This document shows, piece after piece, positions 1 through 5,862 of a DNA stretch of 11,031 nt. The position numbers and the translations under genes were made by a program. This DNA comes from Bacteriovoracaceae bacterium (GTDB taxonomy: Bacteria > Bdellovibrionota > UBA1018), in contig CANJNU010000007.1 of assembly GCA_947475645.1 (NCBI GenBank), positions 1 through 11,031 on the forward strand, written 5' to 3'. How positions within the stretch are numbered: the stretch's first letter is position 1; every line of letters starts with the position of its first letter. Below the pieces are notes generated by a model, which saw only the letters and a list, made by a program, of their open reading frames with translations, was not told the DNA's origin and did not search any database.

Positions 1-476
1 ACATCTGGAGCAGGAATGTCTTTGTCGGGGCCGATAATCATGTTGATCTCGGTGGTATAACGACGAGTAAGGGCCTGCGCTTCTTGGCGAGACAGTTGAC
101 CTGGATCAACGCGAATTCCTCCCTTTGCCCCGCCCAATGGAAGTCCGACCAGCGAACACTTAAACGTCATCAGCATGGCAAGGCCAGCGACTTCAGAAAG
201 ATTCACTTCAGGATGGAAGCGAATTCCGCCTTTACCGGGCCCCAGGGTCATGTTGTGCTGAACGCGGTAGCCCTCGAATACTCGAATGGAGCCATCATCC
301 AGGCGAATCGGCACGCTCACGATTAATGCACGCTTAGGTACCTTTAAGCGTTCAGCGATGTTGGGGTCGAGACCCATCGTATTCGCTGCTTCTTGAAGAT
401 CGGTTACAGCGTTCCGATAAAGATCGCTGGTATCCCAGAGGTGAGAACTAAGGCTGCCTGAGTTGTGATGAGACAT
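1..476 (-). CDS. gdhA: Glutamate dehydrogenase (Glu/Leu/Phe/Val dehydrogenase family), N-terminal part
   Basis: Only the first 158 complete codons are present; the C-terminal NAD(P)-binding Rossmann domain lies beyond position 1. The family usually has about 410-450 residues and reversibly deaminates glutamate to 2-oxoglutarate in the cytoplasm. The visible part is the dimerisation and substrate-binding domain. It has [13 protein letters not shown] (residues 79-91, substrate Lys82), [18 protein letters not shown] (104-121, with the GGAKGG lysine, Lys118, as expected catalytic residue) and [11 protein letters not shown] (148-158) with the family's conserved Asp157. The ATG at 476 is supported by GGAG five bases upstream. 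It is divergent from ddl. Leucine or phenylalanine dehydrogenases share these motifs, but the PAPD form and the GGIRFHPEV block fit glutamate dehydrogenase best. The family is certain; the exact substrate is likely but not proven without the C-terminal half. The symbol is tentative. Confidence 0.93.
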   Translation of the reverse strand, partial: MSHHNSGSLSSHLWDTSDLYRNAVTDLQEAANTMGLDPNIAERLKVPKRALIVSVPIRLDDGSIRVFEGYRVQHNMTLGPGKGGIRFHPEVNLSEVAGLAMLMTFKCSLVGLPLGGAKGGIRVDPGQLSRQEAQALTRRYTTEINMIIGPDKDIPAPD

Positions 477-496
477 GATGACTCCGATGGACTGGC

Positions 497-538
497 TGTC
501 AAAAATACGCCATTAGAAATAGAAGACTGTGATGTCAA
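497..538 (-). promoter_or_regulatory. Possible promoter elements upstream of the glutamate dehydrogenase gene
   Basis: Two TTGACA hexamers lie on the minus strand, at 533-538 and 497-502, 36 bases apart. For the outer one, a 17-base spacer leads to TAATGG (510-515), a poor -10 match. The inner one is too close to the start codon to serve as a -35 for this gene. The 190-nt divergent spacer (477-666) must hold promoters for both neighbours. On the ddl side I see only weak AT-rich candidates (TTGAAA at 592-597, no convincing -10) and a short CTCG/CGAG hairpin near 614-627. Confidence 0.25.
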
Positions 539-666
539 TTCTAGAACGGTTGGATCGTGTGAGTTACAGAAAAGAAGTTACTGAGCTTTATTTGAAATGA
601 AAAGAGTAAAAGTCTCGAAAAAGCGAGCAGAGGCGTTTATCCTTATTCTGTGGGAGTGAGTGAGAT

Positions 667-1788
667 ATGGCCGATAAGAAGATTCGTGTCGCAGTGCTTT
701 ACGGTGGACGGTCGGGTGAACATGATGTGTCGCTGCGTTCTGCCGCTTCGGTAATTCGTAATTTAGACCGCGATCGATTCGAGGTAATTCCCATTGGGAT
801 CGATAAGCAAGGTTGCTGGCGGCTTCAGGACCTCTCCAAGTTTGGGCCCGACGATGTATCGATGCCAATGGATGTGGATGCGCCTCAAGTAATGGTTTTG
901 CCCCACCCTTCGAAGGAGTCTTCGATTGGTGGAAATTTGGTGGCTGTATCGGGCGGTAGCTCGACGCTTTTCCATATGGCTTTTCCGGTTTTACACGGGT
1001 CGTTCTGCGAGGACGGAACGCTGCAGGGACTTTTAGAGATGGCCGACGTTCCTTACGTGGGCTGCGGGGTTTTGGCTTCGGCGATAGGAATGGATAAAGA
1101 CGTTGCCAAGCGGCTGGCACAGGCAGCGGGAATTCCGGTGGTGCCTTGGGTGAAGGTCGATTTGGACGATTGGAAATTTCGTCGCGAATCTTTGGTTCAG
1201 GAAGTTCACGATAAGCTCGGTTTTCCGTGTTTTGTGAAGCCCGCGAATGCGGGAAGCAGCGTGGGCGTGCAGAAGATCATCAATCCCGCGCGCTTAGGTT
1301 TGGCGATTCAAGACACCTTTAAGTACGATACAAAAATTTTGATTGAAAAGGCGATTATCGCTCGTGAGATTGAGGTCTCGGTTTTGGAGCTTATTGATTC
1401 GCCGGAGGGTCCGCGTGTGAGCGTGCCCGGCGAAATTGAGCCGACGCACGAGTTTTATTCGTATGAAGCGAAGTACTTGGACGACAACGGCGCACGCCTT
1501 TCGATTCCTGCGAAGTTGCGCGACGATCAGACGCAAGAAATTCAAAGAATGGCGCGCGAGACTTTCAAGATTTTGGGCTGTGAAGGCATGGCCCGTGTAG
1601 ATTTCTTTGTAGATCGTTTTAAGGGAACTTTGTACCTGAACGAAATCAATACTATTCCCGGATTTACCTCAATCAGCATGTATCCGAAAATGTGGGAAGC
1701 CTCGGGGCTTCCCTATAAAGAGTTGCTCAGTCAGCTCGTCGACCTCGCGCTGAATCGCCATAAGATCCGCCGCAAGCTGGTTCGTTAA
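667..1788 (+). CDS. ddl: D-alanine--D-alanine ligase
   Basis: A 373-residue ATP-grasp enzyme that joins two D-alanines with ATP, making the dipeptide for the peptidoglycan stem peptide in the cytoplasm. Length and motifs resemble the longer DdlA-type enzymes (E. coli DdlA is about 364 residues). In order: GGRSGEHDVS (13-22, first D-Ala site), HGSFCEDGTLQG (110-121), MDK (142-144), KPANAGSSVGV (191-201, ATP-binding Lys191 and Ser-rich loop), the omega-loop FYSYEAKYL (263-271), VDFFVD (331-336) and LNEINTIPGFTSISMYP (344-360), with Asp332, Glu346 and Asn348 as metal ligands. Tyr270 of the omega loop is the residue associated with D-Ala-D-Ala rather than D-Ala-D-Lac specificity. Cys114 sits where many Ddl proteins have Gly (HGxxGEDG). 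The ATG at 667 follows GGGAG with a 10-base spacer. The gene is transcribed alone, divergent from the dehydrogenase, and its stop overlaps that of topA. Confidence 0.97.
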   Translation: MADKKIRVAVLYGGRSGEHDVSLRSAASVIRNLDRDRFEVIPIGIDKQGCWRLQDLSKFGPDDVSMPMDVDAPQVMVLPHPSKESSIGGNLVAVSGGSSTLFHMAFPVLHGSFCEDGTLQGLLEMADVPYVGCGVLASAIGMDKDVAKRLAQAAGIPVVPWVKVDLDDWKFRRESLVQEVHDKLGFPCFVKPANAGSSVGVQKIINPARLGLAIQDTFKYDTKILIEKAIIAREIEVSVLELIDSPEGPRVSVPGEIEPTHEFYSYEAKYLDDNGARLSIPAKLRDDQTQEIQRMARETFKILGCEGMARVDFFVDRFKGTLYLNEINTIPGFTSISMYPKMWEASGLPYKELLSQLVDLALNRHKIRRKLVR

Positions 1789-4154
1789 GCGCTCTCGGCC
1801 TCTACGGCAGGAAGTGCGTTGGGGTTGTAATTCGGGTCGATTACCTCAATAAAGCCGCATTCCTTTTTGGGGCACTTGTGCATTAAGCCCGCCTTTTTGG
1901 TAATCTTCTCCGTAAGAATCGGAAACTTGCAGGAAGGACAAGGCTGTTGAAGCGGCTTATCCCAGATCGCGAAATTGCACGCAGGCCACTTATTACAACT
2001 GTAGAAGAGGCGGCGGTAGCGTGACTGCTTTTGGCAAAGCTCGCCCTCAGCACACATCGGGCAAGGAATACCCATTGTAATGGCCGCGGTAAATTTACAG
2101 TTTGGATAGTCCACGCAAGCGAGAAACTTACCAAATTTCCCACCCTTCACGACCATCGGCTGACTACACTTTTCGCACTTCTTATCGGTGAACTCTTTCG
2201 GCACGATAATAATCTTGCCCGCATCGTCCTTCTTAAAGTCTTGAGTGTTCTTGCACTCGGGATAGTTTGAGCACGCAAGGAACGAGCCCATCTTACCCCA
2301 TTTAATGACCATCGTGTGCGAGCACTTGTCGCACATAATGTCGGTGGCGACTTCTTGCCGCTTTACGTTCTTCATTTGCTCTTTGGCGAGTTCCAAAGTC
2401 TTCTCGAACGGTTTCCAAAAGGCGCCGAGAATTTTCTTCCAATCGGCGCGCCCTTCTTCGATCTCGTCGAGTTGGTCTTCCATACTGGCTGTAAACTCGC
2501 TGTTCAAAATATCAGGAAACGAGGCAACCAAAAGCTCGGTCACGACCGTTCCTAATTCGCTGGGAAAATACCGTCCACCATCGCGCTTCTCGACGTATTC
2601 GCGATCTTGTAAATTTGAAAGAATGGTGGCGTAAGTCGAAGGCCGGCCAATGCCGCGCTCTTCAAGTTCGCGAATCAGTGAAGCATCCGAGAATCGAGGT
2701 GGGGGCTGAGTGAAGTGTTGTTCGGGATTCAGTGACTTATTGGCAACCACATCGCCTACTTGAATCGGTGGTAGTTTAAGAGCTTTAGTATCGTCCTCGT
2801 CTTTACTCTCTTTACTTCCATCCTTGGCCATCTCTTTTGCTTCGCTATAGACAGCCGTAAATCCAGGAATCCTTAAAACTGAACCGGTGGCGCGAAATTG
2901 ATAATGCTTAGCCGATTCGCCTTGAACGACAATATCGACTGCCGTTTGATCGTAAAGGGCAGAGATCATTTGACTGGCTACAAAGCGGTTCCAAATGAGT
3001 TCGTACAAACGAAACTCGTCGCGCTCTAAGTGTGGCTCAACAAGTGAGGGCAAATATTCGAGCGAAGTGGGGCGAATCGCTTCGTGGGCGTCTTGCGCGT
3101 TTTTCTTCGATTTGTAAACGTTCGGTTCGGCCGGTAAGTGATCTTTTCCGAAGTGTTTGCCAATGTACTCGCGCACCGCTTCGAGCGCTTGAGGCTCGGT
3201 GCGAACTGAGTCGGTTCTCATGTAAGTAATTAAACCGTGCGTTCCCAGCTCTCCCAGATCTTTACCTTCGTAAAGATGCTGGGCAAGAGTCATCGTTTTC
3301 TTGGCGCTAAATCCCAGTTTGCGGGCGGCATCTTGCTGAAGGCGCGAAGTAATAAACGGGGGTTGTGGCTTGCGTGAACGCTCTTTTTGTTCAATCGCGT
3401 GGATCTTCCACTCTTGGTCTTTTACATCCTTTAAGAACAAGTCGATCGAACTCCGATTGGAAAGTTCGGGATCGACGCTATCGACTTTAAAGTAGCGAGC
3501 ATCAAAGTCGATATTCGACTTTGAGAAAGTACCATTCACGGTCCAATATTCTTCGGGTTTAAAAACCTTAATCTCGGCTTCGCGATCCACGACCAGGCGC
3601 AGGGCCACTGATTGTACTCGGCCGGCAGAGATACCGCGCTTCACTTTATCCCAAAGAAGCGGGCTAATTTTGTAACCCACCAAACGGTCCAAAATCCGGC
3701 GGGCTTGCTGTGCGTGAAATTTGTTTACGTTCAAAACCTCGGGCTTGCTCATCGCTTCCAAGATGGCGGGCTTGGTAATGGCGTTAAAGAGAACGCGGTG
3801 AACTTTTTTTCCTTTGGCCTTCAACTCCTCGTTAATATGCCACGCAATCGCTTCCCCTTCGCGGTCAGGATCGGTTGCGAGATAAAGAGTAGGTACATCT
3901 TTTGCGTACTTTTTTAGCTCTTCGATCACTTTTACTTTGGTTGGAATGACTTGATAGTCGGGCTCGAAACCTTTCTTCGTATCGACCCCAAGCTTACTTT
4001 TTGGAAGATCCTTAATGTGGCCTACGCTGGCCTTCACTATGAATTCGCGACCCAAGTATTTTTGGATAGTTTTAGCTTTTGAGGGAGACTCAACAATGAC
4101 GAGGGCTTTCTTAGCTTTGGCCATGCGTTGTACTGTAGGCGGAAAGTCGGTCAT
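1785..4154 (-). CDS. topA: DNA topoisomerase I (type IA)
   Basis: A 789-residue type IA topoisomerase that relaxes negative supercoils through a transient 5'-phosphotyrosine link. The Toprim domain (about 16-130) shows VESPSKA (21-27, Glu22) and DPDREGE (95-101, metal-binding acids). The core follows, with HAQQARRILDRLVGYKISP (147-165) and SAGRVQS (176-182). The catalytic tyrosine is Tyr311 in ITYMRTDS (309-316), with Arg313 beside it. The C-terminus carries four Cys4-type zinc-ribbon modules: C608/C611/C628/C634, C660/C663/C680/C686, C698/C701/C720/C726 and C739/C742/C761/C766. No zinc pair is missing. The usual family start would be the second Met (residue 11, MAKAKKALVIVES, ATG at 4122-4124), but no ribosome site precedes it. 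The ATG at 4154 has AGGTGA eight bases upstream, so the ten-residue extension is probably real. It lies 8 bases after dprA, a familiar gene pair, and its stop overlaps that of convergent ddl. Confidence 0.98.
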   Translation of the reverse strand: MTDFPPTVQRMAKAKKALVIVESPSKAKTIQKYLGREFIVKASVGHIKDLPKSKLGVDTKKGFEPDYQVIPTKVKVIEELKKYAKDVPTLYLATDPDREGEAIAWHINEELKAKGKKVHRVLFNAITKPAILEAMSKPEVLNVNKFHAQQARRILDRLVGYKISPLLWDKVKRGISAGRVQSVALRLVVDREAEIKVFKPEEYWTVNGTFSKSNIDFDARYFKVDSVDPELSNRSSIDLFLKDVKDQEWKIHAIEQKERSRKPQPPFITSRLQQDAARKLGFSAKKTMTLAQHLYEGKDLGELGTHGLITYMRTDSVRTEPQALEAVREYIGKHFGKDHLPAEPNVYKSKKNAQDAHEAIRPTSLEYLPSLVEPHLERDEFRLYELIWNRFVASQMISALYDQTAVDIVVQGESAKHYQFRATGSVLRIPGFTAVYSEAKEMAKDGSKESKDEDDTKALKLPPIQVGDVVANKSLNPEQHFTQPPPRFSDASLIRELEERGIGRPSTYATILSNLQDREYVEKRDGGRYFPSELGTVVTELLVASFPDILNSEFTASMEDQLDEIEEGRADWKKILGAFWKPFEKTLELAKEQMKNVKRQEVATDIMCDKCSHTMVIKWGKMGSFLACSNYPECKNTQDFKKDDAGKIIIVPKEFTDKKCEKCSQPMVVKGGKFGKFLACVDYPNCKFTAAITMGIPCPMCAEGELCQKQSRYRRLFYSCNKWPACNFAIWDKPLQQPCPSCKFPILTEKITKKAGLMHKCPKKECGFIEVIDPNYNPNALPAVEAESA

Positions 4155-4162
4155 TTTTCAAG

Positions 4163-4168
4163 TCACCT
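4163..4168 (-). promoter_or_regulatory. Shine-Dalgarno for topA overlapping the dprA stop codon
   Basis: AGGTGA on the minus strand matches the 16S anti-Shine-Dalgarno well and sits 8 bases before the ATG at 4154. Its last three bases are the TGA stop of dprA, so a ribosome finishing dprA ends exactly on the topA loading site. This decides the topA start and suggests translational coupling. Confidence 0.75.
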
Positions 4169-5080
4169 GCGTGATTGGGGAAAGAACAGAGGCCCCTGTT
4201 GAACCAGGCATTCACTCTGAAGGGCACACCTCACTGCATCGAAAAGACGCTGTGGCCCCCAGTTTTGGTCGGTTGCCCATTCCATGAGACCCTCAAGTGA
4301 CGTGCCGCCCGATTGCGCCGTTCTTTCTGTGACGATTCGCATTAAGTCTTCTGTATCGGGGGAGTTCAACTTATATAAAGGAGGGGCGAGGAGAGGTAAG
4401 TCGATCTGAGTTGCCAGTTCGGTCCAGCTGTGGCCCAGGTCGGTGGCATGCCAAAGGGGGTAGGCGGTTGCTTGAGTGAGTAGCCTTTCGTTTCCGGCCA
4501 GCGCAACATCGCCAGGGAAGCAAGGAGTAACGTAAAGGTCTTTTCCGTGTTCGATTGCCCAGTCGGCGGTATTGAGTGCGCCCGAGCGATCGGCCGCCGC
4601 TACCATCCAGGTGGCTTTCGAGAGTCCCGCAATGATTCGGTTGCGAAGAATAAAGTTCCATTTCTCAGTGGGGCCGCCTGGAGGAGTTTCTGAAATCAGT
4701 AGTCCGCGGGCTTCGAGAATGCGCTGAGCAAGTGCTGCGTTTTCTCGCGGATAGATTGAATCGAGTGCGCTGCCTAGAATGGCAACCGTGGGAAGACCTG
4801 CTTCAAGTGCCGCTTCGTGTGCCGTGGTGTCGATTCCACGAGCTAGGCCAGAAAGAATAATCAGGGGGCTGAGCCTGAGCCGGTGAATCACCTCGCGCGT
4901 GTGCATCGTACTTCGGGGCTGCGGGCGCCGAGTTCCAACCACGGCAAAACCGTGTTCTGGCAATCGATCCAGAAGCGCAAAGGCCTCGGGCTGTCCACGT
5001 ACCCACAGCTGTTTGGGAGGGCGTTGCAAGTGGGGAAATGGGGTTTCTAAAACGCGAGTTTCGATCGAAATATTTTTCAT
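4163..5080 (-). CDS. dprA: DNA-processing protein DprA (Smf family), short form without SAM domain
   Basis: About 305 residues from the ATG at 5080. DprA binds incoming single-stranded DNA in naturally competent cells and helps load RecA. The Rossmann-like core is clear: AVVGTRRPQ (46-54, where most members have VGSR), SGLARGIDTTAH (77-88), AILGSALDSIYPREN (100-114), SETPPGG (130-136), FILRNRIIAGLS (143-154) and RSGALNTADWA (165-175). Residues about 240-305 look like the usual C-terminal winged helix. The N-terminal SAM-like domain of longer DprA proteins (about 360 residues) is absent: only about 25 residues precede the WVRG segment. An in-frame TTG at 5098 could extend it by six residues (MLFCLP), and a stop lies two codons above that; neither start has a recognisable Shine-Dalgarno. 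The VvEA motif after the RNR block is altered to MVAAAD. The spacer above it (5099-5183) holds no gene or clear promoter. The downstream partner is topA. Confidence 0.93.
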   Translation of the reverse strand: MKNISIETRVLETPFPHLQRPPKQLWVRGQPEAFALLDRLPEHGFAVVGTRRPQPRSTMHTREVIHRLRLSPLIILSGLARGIDTTAHEAALEAGLPTVAILGSALDSIYPRENAALAQRILEARGLLISETPPGGPTEKWNFILRNRIIAGLSKATWMVAAADRSGALNTADWAIEHGKDLYVTPCFPGDVALAGNERLLTQATAYPLWHATDLGHSWTELATQIDLPLLAPPLYKLNSPDTEDLMRIVTERTAQSGGTSLEGLMEWATDQNWGPQRLFDAVRCALQSECLVQQGPLFFPQSRR

Positions 5081-5183
5081 GGGCAGGCAAAAGAGCAAGT
5101 GCTATGCCCGAAAAAGCGGCAGCTGAGAGCATGGCGAGACTGAAATGGCGACGGTGGGGCTGGAATCTGGACGTATCTAAGGC

Positions 5184-5471
5184 TTATTTTCTGAGGTAAG
5201 GCCGGAATGCCTTTTTAGCGCCCACGTCGCGAACCGAAACCAGCGAAGCAGGGACTCTGACGCTCACGGTATGCTCTGGACGTTGAAGAAGACGCCATTG
5301 AGAAGGTAGAAAAGCTTGGGATTGAATCAGAAACTGTTGCGATTCGTTTCGTAAGATCACGTAGCGTGGATCGAACGAGTCGATCGTACCCGAAAGTGGA
5401 AGATTGAAGTCAGCCGCCGCCCAAACCGAATGAAAGAGAGTTAAGATTGCTAAGAAGAGAAATGGTTTCAT
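5184..5471 (-). CDS. Small secreted protein of unknown function (95 residues)
   Basis: I do not recognise a family. The N-terminus MKPFLFLAILTLFHSVWAAA is a clear Sec signal peptide, probably cut after about residue 19-20. The mature part (about 75 residues) has no cysteine. It alternates short hydrophobic stretches with polar turns (LSGTIDSFDPRYVILRN, then QFLIQSQAFL), suggesting a compact beta-rich, possibly OB-like domain, and ends in a basic tail (KKAFRPYLRK). Its ATG overlaps the stop of the preceding Cys-rich gene as ATGA, with GGGGAG about 12 bases upstream inside that gene, so translation is likely coupled. The pairing suggests the two products act together in the periplasm or outside the cell. 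Coding status is supported by the signal peptide, the 4-base overlap and the packing of the run. Confidence 0.72.
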   Translation of the reverse strand: MKPFLFLAILTLFHSVWAAADFNLPLSGTIDSFDPRYVILRNESQQFLIQSQAFLPSQWRLLQRPEHTVSVRVPASLVSVRDVGAKKAFRPYLRK

Positions 5472-5851
5472 CTTGCTGACGAACTCCCCGCGCCAACTGC
5501 TGAACCCGCAGCGGGTCCTTCAGACGAGGGGTTTTGGCGGTTCGACTCAGAGACTGCGGCTGCAGCAGCATCGAGTCCTTCGGAATGAATGCATTCCGAA
5601 ACGCTCGGGCAGTTTCCACTTTTGTCGGCCAAGCAAACCGCCGAAGTGGCGTACTCCTTCTGCACTGGGCTGTCTTTGCAAAGAATGTCCATCACGCACA
5701 TTCTTTTTCGCTCACACGAGCCTTTAATCCCGTAGCTTACCGCAGGAGGCGCGACTGCAGGATCGCCTGCTTTGAGTTTACAGATGGGGTCGGCAGAAAG
5801 AATTCCTGGAAGTACCAAGGTCAACGCAGCGATCATTAACAGTTTTGTCAT
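5468..5851 (-). CDS. Small Cys-rich secreted protein of unknown function (127 residues)
   Basis: No family recognised. Residues 1-20 (MTKLLMIAALTLVLPGILSA) form a Sec signal peptide with a likely cut before DP. The mature protein has seven cysteines (24, 46, 52, 58, 73, 81, 87) within 64 residues, suggesting a disulphide-bonded core; the odd number leaves one free or paired with another protein. From about residue 94 the tail is low complexity, rich in Ala, Ser and Gly (for example GPAAGSAVGAGSSSAR), and looks unstructured. The ATG lies 11 bases after the DUF1501 stop. An AAAGGA within the last codons of that gene is the only Shine-Dalgarno-like site, at a rather long distance (14 bases). It overlaps the next small gene by ATGA. 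Position directly after the DUF1501 gene implies co-expression with it. Confidence 0.75.
   Translation of the reverse strand: MTKLLMIAALTLVLPGILSADPICKLKAGDPAVAPPAVSYGIKGSCERKRMCVMDILCKDSPVQKEYATSAVCLADKSGNCPSVSECIHSEGLDAAAAAVSESNRQNPSSEGPAAGSAVGAGSSSAR
5579..5600. repeat. Perfect 9-bp inverted repeat with 4-base loop inside the Cys-rich gene
   Basis: TTCGGAATG and CATTCCGAA are exact reverse complements separated by AATG. On the transcript it would fold into a stable hairpin within the codons for S-E-C-I-H-S-E (around residues 85-91). No T-tract follows on either strand, so it does not look like a terminator. Confidence 0.7.
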
Positions 5852-5862
5852 AAATAACTTTC

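Noticed and set aside
614..627. Short CTCG/CGAG hairpin in the gdh-ddl spacer
   Set aside because: A four-pair stem is expected by chance; there is no T-tract and no link to a known leader or riboswitch.
578..1120. A 180-codon open frame on the minus strand opposite the start of ddl
   Set aside because: It is antisense to a certain gene, its product is rich in Pro, Arg and His without any domain or export signal, and it runs through the ddl promoter region. It is a shadow of ddl.
4803..5132. A minus-strand frame beginning MLSAAAFSGIALALLPAHE, which looks like a signal peptide
   Set aside because: It overlaps dprA in another frame, has no Shine-Dalgarno, and after the hydrophobic start it reads as an out-of-frame shadow of dprA. 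I kept only the possibility of a dprA frameshift as something to test.
5081..5190. GGCTTA/TAAGCC-like partial inverted repeat after the 95-residue gene, and a TTTCGATCGAAA palindrome near the dprA start
   Set aside because: The first needs a bulge and lacks a T-tract; the second is a short loop-less palindrome inside dprA codons. Neither supports a terminator or operator call.
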